A DNA stretch of 58,950 nt from Fodinibius roseus (GTDB taxonomy: Bacteria > Bacteroidota > Rhodothermia > Balneolales > Balneolaceae). The notes beneath the pieces were generated by a model. The model saw only the letters and a list, made by a program, of their open reading frames with translations. It made no database searches and was not told where the DNA came from. Below are positions 7,836 to 16,885 of this stretch, one piece after another. The position numbers and the translations under genes are program-made. Location: the NCBI RefSeq assembly GCF_900129315.1, contig NZ_FQUS01000026.1, positions 1-58,950 of the forward strand, written 5' to 3'. The number at the start of each line of letters is the position of its first letter. The first letter of the stretch is position 1.

Positions 7836-8624
7836 TCATGCATTTATGCGGGCAGTAAATTCATTGACCTGCGCATTCTCCGGTCTCTTCCGATCTGAGC
7901 CTCCTCTCTGGGTACGGACCTCAAATACGATCTTGTCGTTCCGGTAGAACCGCTTCTGAAAATAGATCGGTTTATCCCCGATGGTGTACGAAATCCTGTT
8001 GATCAAAAGCAAGGGAGTATGTTCTTCTACTTCCAGATGGGAAGCCAGCGTTGCATCGGTGAGCGTCGCCTCCAGGCGATAGCAGCCTTTTTCCACCGGA
8101 ATTTCAAATTCGTTTTCCAAAACCTTGAATATGGTTGTCTCCTCCAAGTCAAATCCTTCAATAAGCTGTCCATAAAATACGGGTAACCAGGTAATATCAT
8201 AAGCGATAGGCTGTCCGTTGCCGAGCCGGATACGCTCAAGTCTTACTACGATACCGCCTTCTTTAACATTCAGGTAGGAAGCGACCACTTCACTGACTTT
8301 TTCCTGTCCCAGGGATATCACTTTTGAGGAAGTCTGTAAACCGGATCCGGCCAACTCTTCGTTAAAATCCTTTAGCTGTGCGAACGACTGATGCGTTCGA
8401 TGGTCGCTCACAAACGACCCCAGTCCCTGGCAGCGGTAAATAAGCTGCTCATTTTCCAGCGTTTGCAAAGCCCGCCTGACGGTAACACGGCTGACCTCGA
8501 AGGTGTCGCTCAGCTCGTTCTCGGAGGGCAGTTTTTCATTTACCTTTAACGAGCCATTCTGGATCTGTTCGCGCAGCCAGTCGCTGATCTGCTTGTGAAG
8601 GGGGATACCATCTTGTAATTCCAT
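7836..8624 (-). CDS. GntR-family regulator (HutC/UTRA type)
   Basis: This 262-residue DNA-binding repressor or activator has a GntR winged helix at ~5-75 (IPLHKQISDWL, LPSENELSDTFEVSRVTVRRALQTL, GLGSFVSDH) and a UTRA effector domain at ~90-240 (IAYDITWLP, LLLINRISYT, YFQKRFYRNDKIVFEV). The ligand is unknown. It is divergent from the DUF302-efflux operon, and a perfect 14-bp palindrome in between (8798-8811) could be its operator. The 209 bases between it and the haem lipoprotein hold no gene. Confidence 0.88.
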   Translation of the reverse strand: MELQDGIPLHKQISDWLREQIQNGSLKVNEKLPSENELSDTFEVSRVTVRRALQTLENEQLIYRCQGLGSFVSDHRTHQSFAQLKDFNEELAGSGLQTSSKVISLGQEKVSEVVASYLNVKEGGIVVRLERIRLGNGQPIAYDITWLPVFYGQLIEGFDLEETTIFKVLENEFEIPVEKGCYRLEATLTDATLASHLEVEEHTPLLLINRISYTIGDKPIYFQKRFYRNDKIVFEVRTQRGGSDRKRPENAQVNEFTARINA

Positions 8625-8745
8625 AAGCTTTCCAATTTACAAGGTTCAATTTTTAACAAATATAGTCATTAATAATTAAAATAACCATACCTGTAAATAC
8701 AAGTACAATTCGTGATTCATAAGAAAAGAGTAATTTTTTTTAAAA

Positions 8746-8780
8746 TTTAAGCTTTATTTAAGGTTTAGGCTGTATCTTTC
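8746..8780 (+). promoter_or_regulatory. Efflux-operon promoter with TTTAAG box
   Basis: TTTAAG-N5-TTTAAG (8746-8762), N10, then TATCTTTC (8773-8780). The start codon of the DUF302 gene is 80 bases further on. Confidence 0.7.
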
Positions 8781-8797
8781 AAACAGTAATAACTTGT

Positions 8798-8811
8798 ATT
8801 GACATGTCAAT
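8798..8811. promoter_or_regulatory. Perfect palindrome, possible GntR operator
   Basis: ATTGACATGTCAAT is a perfect 14-bp palindrome between the predicted -7 element and the start of the efflux operon, facing the divergent GntR gene. The position would suit a repressor roadblock. The assignment to the GntR protein is inference. Confidence 0.4.
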
Positions 8812-8859
8812 TATAATCATATTTTGGGACTCGCAAAAAATACCGAAAGAGCACATATT

Positions 8860-9246
8860 ATGAAATACTTCACTTCAAAAACGACAGACCGATCGTACGA
8901 ACAGGCCATAGCCGATGTAACCGAACTCCTTAAAGAAGAAGGATTCGGCGTCTTGACGGAAATCGACGTCAAAGAAACCCTGAAAAAGAAGCTGGACGTG
9001 GATTTTAAAAAGTATAAGATATTGGGGGCTTGTAATCCCAACTTTGCCCACCAGGCTTTGCAAGCAGAAGACAAAATTGGCGTAATGCTGCCGTGCAATG
9101 TGATCGTAGAGGAGCACGAAGACGGTACGGTAGAAGTCTCGGCCGTGGACCCGGTAGCGTCCATGCAGGCCGTTGACAATGACAAACTGCAGCCCATAGC
9201 CGAACAGGTTCGGGCCAACCTTAAAAAGGTGATCAACAAACTGTAA
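8860..9246 (+). CDS. DUF302 family protein
   Basis: The protein has 128 residues from the ATG at 8860; a TTG at 8824 would add 12. It has the DUF302 fold: YEQAIADVTELLKEEGFGVLTEIDVKETLKKKL, then KYKILGACNPNFAHQAL and IGVMLPCNVIVEE. The two conserved cysteines are in GACNP and LPCNV. Such proteins are small, soluble and often found beside heavy-metal and redox-stress genes; their activity is not established. It is the first gene of the plus-strand efflux operon and directly follows the TTTAAG-box promoter. Confidence 0.85.
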   Translation: MKYFTSKTTDRSYEQAIADVTELLKEEGFGVLTEIDVKETLKKKLDVDFKKYKILGACNPNFAHQALQAEDKIGVMLPCNVIVEEHEDGTVEVSAVDPVASMQAVDNDKLQPIAEQVRANLKKVINKL

Positions 9247-9320
9247 TCACAACACGCTCTATTTGAAGTATCTGAATAAATGTTTAGTTCAAATCATACA
9301 CAAAACAAATGGTGACTATT

Positions 9321-9827
9321 ATGAAACGCTTAACCACAATATTCGCACTCATGTTCTCTTTGATGCTGATCGCAAGCACTGGCTTTGCCCAGCAGAAGAA
9401 AGCTGACATGAGCCAAAAGAAACAACAAATGATGGAAATGATGCAGGATTCGACCATGCGGTCCATGATGATGGAGCATATGGCACAGAATCCCGAAATG
9501 CGCAAGCAGATGATGCAGTCCATGATGCAAAACATGAAGATGGACAGTACCATGATGATGGGTAATATGCAGGGTATGATGGATAACCCTGAAATGAAGC
9601 AACGCATGCAAACCCATATGCAGATGATGCAATCCATGATGAAGGATGGAAATATGGATCAGGCCAAGATGAAGGAGATGATGAACAATCCCATGATGAA
9701 AAAGATGATGCCGATGCATATGATGTGCATGCAGATGATGCAGGGGGATATGATGGATCAGAAAGGCATGATGAACAAGGACGGAATGAAGTCCGGCAAC
9801 GGTGACCATCAGCAACATCATAATTAA
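9321..9827 (+). CDS. Exported methionine-rich protein (about 30% Met)
   Basis: The start is probably ATG 9321 (MKRLTTIFALMFSL), which gives a signal peptide cleaved near GFAQ; ATG 9309 would add four residues. The rest contains some 50 methionines in MM, MQ and MK pairs, one Cys (MMCMQMM) and a C-terminal HQQHH. There is little else to fold, so it is likely a disordered periplasmic Met-rich binder of soft metals such as Cu(I) or Ag(I), by analogy with Met-rich copper proteins. It sits between DUF302 and the RND efflux genes. No named family is recognised. Confidence 0.75.
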   Translation: MKRLTTIFALMFSLMLIASTGFAQQKKADMSQKKQQMMEMMQDSTMRSMMMEHMAQNPEMRKQMMQSMMQNMKMDSTMMMGNMQGMMDNPEMKQRMQTHMQMMQSMMKDGNMDQAKMKEMMNNPMMKKMMPMHMMCMQMMQGDMMDQKGMMNKDGMKSGNGDHQQHHN

Positions 9828-9844
9828 TCAATGAACTGGCATCT

Positions 9845-9867
9845 GCCCGGGGACCAATAACCCGGGC
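9845..9867 (+). terminator. Intra-operon hairpin
   Basis: GCCCGGG and CCCGGGC (7-bp GC stem, 9-base loop) are followed by GGTTATTAACTA. It may partially terminate or stabilise mRNA between the Met-rich gene and the downstream genes. The T-run is poor, so full termination is unlikely. Confidence 0.45.
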
Positions 9868-9898
9868 GGTTATTAACTATTAAAATTATGGAGCAATT

Positions 9899-10132
9899 AT
9901 GCATGGATTTGACGGCTTCGGAGGCGGCTGGATGATGATACTCTGGTGGATACTGATCATTGTGGCAATTGTAGCCCTGCTTAAATGGGCGGTCCCCTCA
10001 TCCGGAAGATGGCCCGGAAGTGAGCGGCAGCCCCAAAGCAAAAGCGCACTGGACATTCTAAAAGAACGGTACGCCAGGGGTGAAATTGACAAGGACGAGT
10101 ATGAAAGAAAGAAGAAAGACTTGCTGAATTAG
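9899..10132 (+). CDS. SHOCT-domain small membrane protein
   Basis: The 77-residue protein has one membrane helix (~10-32, [18 protein letters not shown]) and a C-terminal SHOCT motif ([27 protein letters not shown]). SHOCT segments occur at the ends of many small membrane proteins and probably mediate oligomerisation. A good Shine-Dalgarno (GGAG) precedes the ATG. It belongs to the efflux operon. A similar gene is at 42760. Confidence 0.85.
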   Translation: MHGFDGFGGGWMMILWWILIIVAIVALLKWAVPSSGRWPGSERQPQSKSALDILKERYARGEIDKDEYERKKKDLLN

Positions 10133-10183
10133 CAACACAGAATACCAATCTGATTAAACGAATTTATAAATAGAATTAAACCT

Positions 10184-11551
10184 ATGAGCATCCCTTTATC
10201 CATACTACTTCGGGTTCTGCCAGCCGGGCTGCTACTGTTGGCAACAATACAGCCCCTGGCGGCCCAAAATAATGAAACCGGCGGTCAGAGTGTACGCAAG
10301 ATGAGTCTCGTAAAAGTGCTGAATATAGCAGAAAAAGAGAACTTCCAGGTACGCATGGCTGAGTCCGACATTGAAATAACACGGTCGCAATACCGGCAGA
10401 CGAACGCCGCCTTTTTGCCCCGGATTTCACTGGAAGAGACGGGAGTCAGCACTAATGATCCGCTGAATGTCTTCGGCTTTAAACTGAAGCAGGAATCGGC
10501 AACGACCGCCGATTTTAACCCTGCACGGTTAAACGCTCCCGACCCGTATGAGAACTTTACGACCAAACTGCAAGTACAACAGCCTCTGTTTAATCCCGAT
10601 CAGCTATTCCGGCGCAGTGCGGTGAAGAACCAGCTCAATGCTGTAAAAGAGCAACTGGAGGGCACACAAAGCTATGCCCGGTTTCAGGTTAAGGATACCT
10701 ATTACCAGCTGCTGCTTACCGAAGAACGGCTTTCTGTTATCAATACGTCGCTGAAAGCGGCGCATAAAAATGAAGAACGGGCCCGGGATTTACGCGAGCA
10801 GGGTATGGTAAGCAAGGCTGACTACCTGGCCGCGGCCGTTCGGGTCCGGGATTTGGAAAGCCGTCAGTCCGAGGCAGAAAATCAGCGGCAATCGGTTCAG
10901 GAGAATTTACGTTTTCTGCTGGGGATGAACGAAGAGGTTGTTATTCAACCGACGGACAGCCTGCAGATGGCTTCGGCTTCTCTGGGTTCGATACCAGATA
11001 ACCCGCCAGTAGAAAATTCAACATTACAAGCTCTGCAATACCGGGTTCAGGCAGCCGAAGAGATGGTAAAATCCTCGAAGTTCAGTTTTTTACCGAGTTT
11101 AAACGCCTTTGGCAGTTACGAATTTAATGACAAGGTGCTGCTGGGCACCCGCGGCGAAAGTTACTTTGTGGGCGCCACCCTGAAATGGGACCTATTCAGC
11201 GGCTTCAGCAAAGCGGGCAAGGTGATGCAATCACGGGCTGAGCTGAAAAAAGCCGAAGTGGCCTACCGGAGCCGGTCGCTGAAAACCCGGATGGAAATCA
11301 AGCAGGCCCGCCGCTCGGTAAAACAGGCCCAAAAACAGTTCGATTTCGCCGATGCTTCCGTGGAGCAGGCTGCTGAAGATTTTCGCATCCGCTCCGACCG
11401 CTATCAGCAGGGCATGGAAACAACCTCAGATCTGCTACAGGCAGAAGCGAGGTTATCACAAGCCCGTCTGCAGCGGCTTAATGCCCTGTATCAGTATAAT
11501 ATCAGTATTGCCAGGCTGGAGCTGCTGCTCGAACAGGAGCTACCCAATTAA
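10184..11551 (+). CDS. TolC-family outer-membrane efflux protein
   Basis: The 455-residue protein has a signal peptide (~1-27, ending PLAAQ) and two repeated TolC-type helical hairpins (~45-240 and ~265-450) with the usual GMVSKADYLAA and QGMETTSDLLQAEARLSQARLQRLNALYQYNIS signatures. It forms the outer-membrane channel of a tripartite pump with the adaptor and RND permease encoded directly downstream (gaps of 46 and 23 bases). Substrate specificity lies in the pump, not here. Confidence 0.93.
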   Translation: MSIPLSILLRVLPAGLLLLATIQPLAAQNNETGGQSVRKMSLVKVLNIAEKENFQVRMAESDIEITRSQYRQTNAAFLPRISLEETGVSTNDPLNVFGFKLKQESATTADFNPARLNAPDPYENFTTKLQVQQPLFNPDQLFRRSAVKNQLNAVKEQLEGTQSYARFQVKDTYYQLLLTEERLSVINTSLKAAHKNEERARDLREQGMVSKADYLAAAVRVRDLESRQSEAENQRQSVQENLRFLLGMNEEVVIQPTDSLQMASASLGSIPDNPPVENSTLQALQYRVQAAEEMVKSSKFSFLPSLNAFGSYEFNDKVLLGTRGESYFVGATLKWDLFSGFSKAGKVMQSRAELKKAEVAYRSRSLKTRMEIKQARRSVKQAQKQFDFADASVEQAAEDFRIRSDRYQQGMETTSDLLQAEARLSQARLQRLNALYQYNISIARLELLLEQELPN

Positions 11552-11597
11552 CCCCCAAAATTTTTGAGATAAGATGAATATCAAAACGACAAATACC

Positions 11598-12692
11598 ATG
11601 AAAAGGAACCAAATATTTACGACCACCGCCAAGCTGTTGGCAGTCGTACTGCTTTCTTTTTCGGCCTATTCGTGCAGTTCACCGGAAGAACCCCCGCAGG
11701 AAACTGAAAATCCTGTCACGGTGGCCATAGAAACGGCGGAACGTAGTCAAATGCCAGCTTCGTACCATTTTTCAGGGACCGTCAAAAGCGAACATACGGT
11801 ACATCTCAGTACCAAAGTGATGGGAAAGATTACGCAGCTGGATGTGGAGGCCGGGGATTTTGCCCGGAAGGGAGACGTACTGGTACGTATCAAAGACGAT
11901 AACCTGCAGGCACAGAAAAACCAGGTGGAGGCGAACCTGGCACAGGCTCGTTCAGCCCTGCAGAATACCGAAACCAACTACAAGCGCCTGAAGGCCCTGC
12001 ATGAAAAAGGGAGCGCCACCCAAAAAGAATTCGATGACATTAGTACCCAATACGAGTCGGCTAGGGCAAATGTAACCGCCCTCAACGGAAAGCTGCAGGA
12101 AATCAACGATATGCTGGATTATACGGTGCTGGAAGCTCCCTTTAACGGCTACGTGGTTGCAAAGCAGGTTTCGCAGGGCGACATGGCGGGACCCGGACAG
12201 CCGCTCATATCTTTTGAACAGGAAAAGGGAATGAAGGTGATAGTAACGGTGCCGGAGACGGAAATTGCTCTGTTTAGTCTTAATGATACGGTGTCGGTGG
12301 ATGTTAAAGCGGCCGGGCGGCAACAGCTTGCCGGTGTAGTATCCAGTGTAAATCCTTCAGGCAGCCGGGCAAGCCGTCAATTTATGGTGGAAGTAAGGTT
12401 GCCGGAGTTGAGCAGGAATCACGGCCTTAAATCAGGAATGTTTGCCGAAATCGGGCTCGGGTCTGTCTCAGATTCTTCGTTGACCGTACCCAAAACCGCC
12501 ATTGTAGAGCGGGGGCAGCTTACCGGCCTGTACACACTTACCGACGATTCAGAAGTACTGCTTCGCTGGGTTCGTCTCGGAGATTCAAGCGGGGACCAGG
12601 TTGAGGTACTGTCAGGTCTGGCGCCGGGCGAACGATATGTATCGTCTTTTGGAGCCCCGCTTCGCGAAGGACAAAAAGTGAATGCACAGTAA
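11598..12692 (+). CDS. RND efflux periplasmic adaptor (membrane fusion lipoprotein)
   Basis: From ATG 11598 the protein has 364 residues with a lipobox (SAYSC, Cys ~26); ATG 11574 is also open. It has the HlyD/AcrA plan: a lipoyl half-motif (VHLSTKVMGKITQLDVEAGDFARKGDVLVRI), a coiled-coil hairpin (~95-165), a second lipoyl half (YTVLEAPFNGYVV...QGDMAGPGQPL) and a beta-barrel plus membrane-proximal domain. It links the TolC-like channel upstream with the RND permease 23 bases downstream. Confidence 0.93.
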   Translation: MKRNQIFTTTAKLLAVVLLSFSAYSCSSPEEPPQETENPVTVAIETAERSQMPASYHFSGTVKSEHTVHLSTKVMGKITQLDVEAGDFARKGDVLVRIKDDNLQAQKNQVEANLAQARSALQNTETNYKRLKALHEKGSATQKEFDDISTQYESARANVTALNGKLQEINDMLDYTVLEAPFNGYVVAKQVSQGDMAGPGQPLISFEQEKGMKVIVTVPETEIALFSLNDTVSVDVKAAGRQQLAGVVSSVNPSGSRASRQFMVEVRLPELSRNHGLKSGMFAEIGLGSVSDSSLTVPKTAIVERGQLTGLYTLTDDSEVLLRWVRLGDSSGDQVEVLSGLAPGERYVSSFGAPLREGQKVNAQ

Positions 12693-12715
12693 CAGCACAG
12701 AACGAAACAGATATT

Positions 12716-15700
12716 ATGAAAACCGGAATAGCAGGAAACATTGCAAAGGCCTTTATTGACTCAAAGCTGACACCACTGCTAATGGTGGTGTTTTTGGGAC
12801 TGGGTTTCTATGGAACCTATTTAACGCCCCGCGAGGAGGAGCCGCAAATTGATGTACCGATGGCTGATATCTTTGTCGGTTACCCGGGCGCTTCGCCAGA
12901 TGAGGTGGAAAAAAACATCTCCATACCGCTTGAAAAAGTGCTCTCAAATATTGAGGGAGTGGAATATGTCTATTCTACCTCCATGCCTGACCAGGCGATG
13001 GTCTCGGCCCGCTTCTATGTGGGCGAAGATGTGGAGCGAAGCCTGGTACGCTTGTATAACGAGCTGATGAAAAATATAGACCGGCTGCCTGAGGGGGCCA
13101 CCATGCCGATGGTCAAGTCGCGCTCCATCGACGACGTGCCCATTATGACGCTGACGCTCTGGAGCAAATCGTACAGCGATTTTGAGATCCGCCGTGTGGC
13201 TGATGAGCTGGCGCTGGAGATCAAACAAATCGAGAATGTTGCCCAGACCGATATCCACGGCGGGCGGACGCGCCAGGTTGAGGTCTCCCTCGACAAAAAT
13301 AGAATGGCCTCCTACGGTATCTCCCCGATGAAGGTAGCCCGGCAGATACAGGCGGCCAACCAGGAGCTTTCCTCGGGTTCATTCAGTAAAAATGACACGC
13401 AGTACCTGGTAGAAACCGGCAGTTTCTTTCGCAATGCCGAAGAGGTGCGCAACCTGGTGGTTGATGTACAGGGCGGCGACCCGATTTACCTGAAGAGTAT
13501 TGCGGAAGTGACCGACGGGCCGCAGGAACCGGGCGAATATGTTTCCTACGGGGTGGGAAATGCCAAAGCGGAGAGGACCGGAATGAATATCGGGGAATCC
13601 TATCCCGCGGTGACGCTTTCGATAGCCAAGCGTCCGGGTTCGGATGCCATGTTTATTGCCGAAAAAGTTCAGGAAAAAGTGGATAAGTTGGATGGCAACC
13701 TTATGCCTGCGGACATCACTGTGACGACTACGCGTAATTACGGAGAGACCGCCGCCGCGAAAGTGCTTTCCCTGCTGGAACACCTGTTGGCTGCTATACT
13801 TGCGGTGACCGTGGTGGTTGCGCTGGCTATGGGATGGCGGGGTGGTCTGGTGGTCTTTTTGTCGGTACCGGTTACCTTCGCCCTGACCCTGTTCCTTTAC
13901 TACATGTTCGGCTACACCCTGAACCGCATCACCCTTTTTGCGCTGATATTTGTAACAGGTATTGTGGTGGACGACTCCATTATTATAGCTGAAAATATGC
14001 ACCGCCACTTTAAGATGCGCAAGTTGCCGTTGAAGCAGGCGGCGATTGCAGCAATTAACGAGGTAGGAAACCCGACCATCCTGGCTACCTTCACCGTCAT
14101 TTCGGCGGTACTACCGATGGCTTTTGTATCAGGTTTGATGGGGCCGTATATGAGCCCTATGCCCATTGGCGCATCGTTGGCTATGATCTTTTCTCTGGTC
14201 GTAGCACTGGTTATCACTCCGTGGCTGGCTTACATGCTACTGCCCCATGTGAAGCCGGAAAAAGACGAGAGCGGCGCCGACAAGGAGTACCGGCTTGAAG
14301 AGACCCGTATCTACAAATGGTACTCGCGCATTGTGAAACCGCTGCTGGAGAGCGTAACCAAGCGATGGGTGTTTATCGGAGGCGTAACCGCTTTGCTTTT
14401 CGCCTCAATGCTGCTCTTCGTATTTCGCATGGTGGAAGTAAAAATGCTGCCTTTTGACAATAAAAACGAGGTACAGCTCATCATCGATATGCCCGAAGGC
14501 ACCACCCTGGAGCGGACCAATGCCGTGGCACGGGAAGTGGGATTAAGTTTAAAAGAAGTGCCGGAAATTCTTGATTATCAAATTTATGCCGGTACCAACG
14601 CCCCTATTAATTTCAACGGACTGGTACGGCACTACGACCTGCGCAACGGGGCAAATATCGCGGATATACAGGTGAACCTGATGGATAAAGGGAATCGCAG
14701 CGATCAAAGCCATGCTATTGCCAAGCGCATCCGTCCCATCGTGCAAAAGGTGGGCGATAAATACAACGCCAACATCAAAGTGGTAGAAGTACCGCCGGGC
14801 CCGCCCGTACTATCCACGCTGGTTACCGAAATATATGGCCCTGATGAAGAACAGCGCCAGAGGGTAGGGCGTAAGGTGAAAAATATCTTCGAAGATATGG
14901 AGGGAATTGTTGATGTAGACTGGATGAAGGAAGCGCCCCAGACCAAATATAAGATGGATGTGAATACCGAAAAAGCGATGCTTTCCGGCATTTCATCCCG
15001 GCAGGTGGTGCAGACGGTCAGGATGGCGCTGAGCGGCAAGCCTGTTTCACGACTTTATAGCGAAAAGGAGGTCAATGATATCCCTATTGTTTTAAAGCTA
15101 TCTGAAAACGAGCGTTCCGGAATTGAGCAGTTAAGCCGCCTTTATATGCAGTCGGCTTCCGGCGCTATGATTCCGGTAACAGATTTAGTAACGGTGACCG
15201 AAGATACGTTGGAGCCGAGTATCTATCGCAAAAACCAGCGCCGGGTGTTGTATGTAACGGCCGAGGTGGCCGGGGCCATCGAGAGCCCGGTCTATGCCAT
15301 CCTGGATACCGGCGAAAAGATTGATGCCATTGATATGCCTGCCGGTTACAACCTGGATCAGATTTTTGCAGGTCAGCCCTTCATGCAGGAGGATTATACG
15401 CTGAAGTGGGACGGAGAATGGCAGATTACCTACGAAGTATTTCGTGACCTCGGGATCGCTTTCGCCGTTGTACTGGTGATTATCTATATGCTCATTATCG
15501 GCTGGTTCCAGGATTTTATGGTCCCCATTATTATGATGATCGCTATTCCGCTTTCACTGGTCGGTATTCTCATCGGGCACTGGCTGCTGGGGGCTTTCTT
15601 TACAGCAACCTCGATGATCGGTATGATCGCCCTGGCAGGAATCATGGTGCGCAATTCCGTGCTGTTGATTGACTTTATCGAAATACGGCTTAATGAAGGA

Positions 15701-15946
15701 GAAAAGATGAAGCAGGCGGTTATTGAAGCCGGGGCCGTGCGCAGTATGCCTATTTTGTTGACGGCCGGTACGGTGGTTATAGGGGCATTTGTAATACTGT
15801 TCGATCCGATTTTCCAGGGATTGGCCATTTCTCTGATGGGCGGAGCAATAGCGTCAACCGCCCTTACGCTGCTGATGGTTCCGCTAATTTATTACATGGT
15901 GGAAAAGAAAGCCGATCAGCTGAAAGACAGCAACACGGAAACATAG
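12716..15946 (+). CDS. RND-family efflux permease
   Basis: This 1076-residue inner-membrane proton-driven pump has twelve predicted helices, with two large periplasmic loops after TM1 and TM7. The proton-relay aspartates are in GIVVDDSIIIAENMHRH, and the repeat-specific GIMVRNSVLLIDFIE motif is present near the C-terminus. Length and motifs fit the AcrB/ACR_tran superfamily. There is no clear Met-triad run as in CusA, so drug, lipid or sulfur-compound export is as likely as metal export. It is the core of the efflux operon. Confidence 0.92.
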   Translation: MKTGIAGNIAKAFIDSKLTPLLMVVFLGLGFYGTYLTPREEEPQIDVPMADIFVGYPGASPDEVEKNISIPLEKVLSNIEGVEYVYSTSMPDQAMVSARFYVGEDVERSLVRLYNELMKNIDRLPEGATMPMVKSRSIDDVPIMTLTLWSKSYSDFEIRRVADELALEIKQIENVAQTDIHGGRTRQVEVSLDKNRMASYGISPMKVARQIQAANQELSSGSFSKNDTQYLVETGSFFRNAEEVRNLVVDVQGGDPIYLKSIAEVTDGPQEPGEYVSYGVGNAKAERTGMNIGESYPAVTLSIAKRPGSDAMFIAEKVQEKVDKLDGNLMPADITVTTTRNYGETAAAKVLSLLEHLLAAILAVTVVVALAMGWRGGLVVFLSVPVTFALTLFLYYMFGYTLNRITLFALIFVTGIVVDDSIIIAENMHRHFKMRKLPLKQAAIAAINEVGNPTILATFTVISAVLPMAFVSGLMGPYMSPMPIGASLAMIFSLVVALVITPWLAYMLLPHVKPEKDESGADKEYRLEETRIYKWYSRIVKPLLESVTKRWVFIGGVTALLFASMLLFVFRMVEVKMLPFDNKNEVQLIIDMPEGTTLERTNAVAREVGLSLKEVPEILDYQIYAGTNAPINFNGLVRHYDLRNGANIADIQVNLMDKGNRSDQSHAIAKRIRPIVQKVGDKYNANIKVVEVPPGPPVLSTLVTEIYGPDEEQRQRVGRKVKNIFEDMEGIVDVDWMKEAPQTKYKMDVNTEKAMLSGISSRQVVQTVRMALSGKPVSRLYSEKEVNDIPIVLKLSENERSGIEQLSRLYMQSASGAMIPVTDLVTVTEDTLEPSIYRKNQRRVLYVTAEVAGAIESPVYAILDTGEKIDAIDMPAGYNLDQIFAGQPFMQEDYTLKWDGEWQITYEVFRDLGIAFAVVLVIIYMLIIGWFQDFMVPIIMMIAIPLSLVGILIGHWLLGAFFTATSMIGMIALAGIMVRNSVLLIDFIEIRLNEGEKMKQAVIEAGAVRSMPILLTAGTVVIGAFVILFDPIFQGLAISLMGGAIASTALTLLMVPLIYYMVEKKADQLKDSNTET

Positions 15947-15974
15947 TTTAAAATTAATCTTCAACCTCAGACCA

Positions 15975-16292
15975 ATGAAACTACTGATTATTTTGAGCAT
16001 CGAAGAATACGCGGATGAGGTACGCCGTATTCTGGTCAGGCAACGCATCCCCATTTACAGTGAAACCGAAATCCGGGGTTGCCGGTGCGACACGAAAGAT
16101 AAGGCAACCGACCTGACGAACTGGTTTGCCCATACGGATACGATGGTGTATTCTCACCTGTTTTTCGCCTTTCAGAATGAGGAATCAGTCGATACGATTC
16201 TTTCGGAAGTGGATCACTATAACCGGATGCATGGCGAAGAACAGACCAACCCTCTTCACGCATACCAGTTGAACGTAGAAAAATCCGTTTAA
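15975..16292 (+). CDS. PII/CutA-like small ferredoxin-fold protein
   Basis: The 105-residue soluble protein has a beta-alpha-beta pattern (MKLLIILSIEEYADEVRRILVRQRIPIYSETEIRGC). It contains a Cys pair (GCRCD) and a C-terminal FAFQNEESVDTILSEVDHYN helix. Small PII-like or DUF3240 proteins often follow RND metal pumps and may gate them. The fold call rests on the pattern only. It lies 28 bases after the permease gene. Confidence 0.6.
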   Translation: MKLLIILSIEEYADEVRRILVRQRIPIYSETEIRGCRCDTKDKATDLTNWFAHTDTMVYSHLFFAFQNEESVDTILSEVDHYNRMHGEEQTNPLHAYQLNVEKSV

Positions 16293-16341
16293 CCAAGACA
16301 ACTAATAACGATCTAATAATTTTAAACAAATACTTAATATT

Positions 16342-16575
16342 ATGAGAAAAATGGAACGCATTATACGAGCGGTCGCAGGAAGTTTTGTAACTATCAGCCT
16401 GATACTGGGCTACTTTTACAGCCCCTGGTGGTACCTGTTCACCCTGTTTGTGGGATTGAACCTGTTTCAGTCGGCCTTCACCAAGTGGTGCCTGGCCGAA
16501 GAGATATTGAAGAAATTCGGTATTGGCGTGCCCTGCGCTACAGACGAGAGTACAACCACCCAACCTACAGAATAA
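16342..16575 (+). CDS. DUF2892 inner-membrane protein
   Basis: The 77-residue protein starts RKMERIIRAVAGSFV and has two hydrophobic helices (~9-26, ~29-45), the family-typical WYLFTLFVGLNLFQSAFTKWCL segment, and Cys residues in TKWCLAE and GVPCAT. In YgaP-like proteins such helices anchor a rhodanese domain; here a separate rhodanese is encoded two genes downstream, which suggests a split version of the same pairing. Confidence 0.82.
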   Translation: MRKMERIIRAVAGSFVTISLILGYFYSPWWYLFTLFVGLNLFQSAFTKWCLAEEILKKFGIGVPCATDESTTTQPTE

Positions 16576-16592
16576 AAGTAAAGGTAGTAACC

Positions 16593-16835
16593 ATGAATGT
16601 ACTTATTATAGCAACCGAAAATTGTAATCATCGTCCCTTAGTGGAAGAACGACTAAAGAAGATGAACATACCATACGAGGTCCGGTTTATAGATAAGCAC
16701 CCGGAACTGGTTAAAAAGTTCGACGTTTCTTCTTCCCCCAATATTATCGTAGACGAAGAAGTCATTTTCCGCGGCGACTGTGGACAACCTCTTCCTACAG
16801 AAGGGGAGTTGAAAGCACTATTTTCTAAAAAATAG
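16593..16835 (+). CDS. Glutaredoxin/thioredoxin-like small protein
   Basis: From ATG 16593 the protein has 80 residues. It has a thioredoxin-like start (MNVLIIATENCNHRPLVEERLKKMNIPYEVRFIDKHPELVKKFDV), the cis-proline region SSSPNIIVDEEVIFRG and a final helix. The usual CxxC is reduced to a single Cys-Asn-His, so it is monothiol-like. It sits between DUF2892 and the rhodanese, suggesting thiol or persulfide handling. Confidence 0.75.
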   Translation: MNVLIIATENCNHRPLVEERLKKMNIPYEVRFIDKHPELVKKFDVSSSPNIIVDEEVIFRGDCGQPLPTEGELKALFSKK

Positions 16836-16885
16836 CCGTGATTGGAATTCGTAAAAATGAATCGTAATACAGAAAGCATATACCA

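Noticed and set aside
9330-9831. Long open frames antisense to the Met-rich gene
   Set aside because: ATG repeats read in reverse give CAT-rich frames without family features. The plus-strand frame has a signal peptide and operon context.
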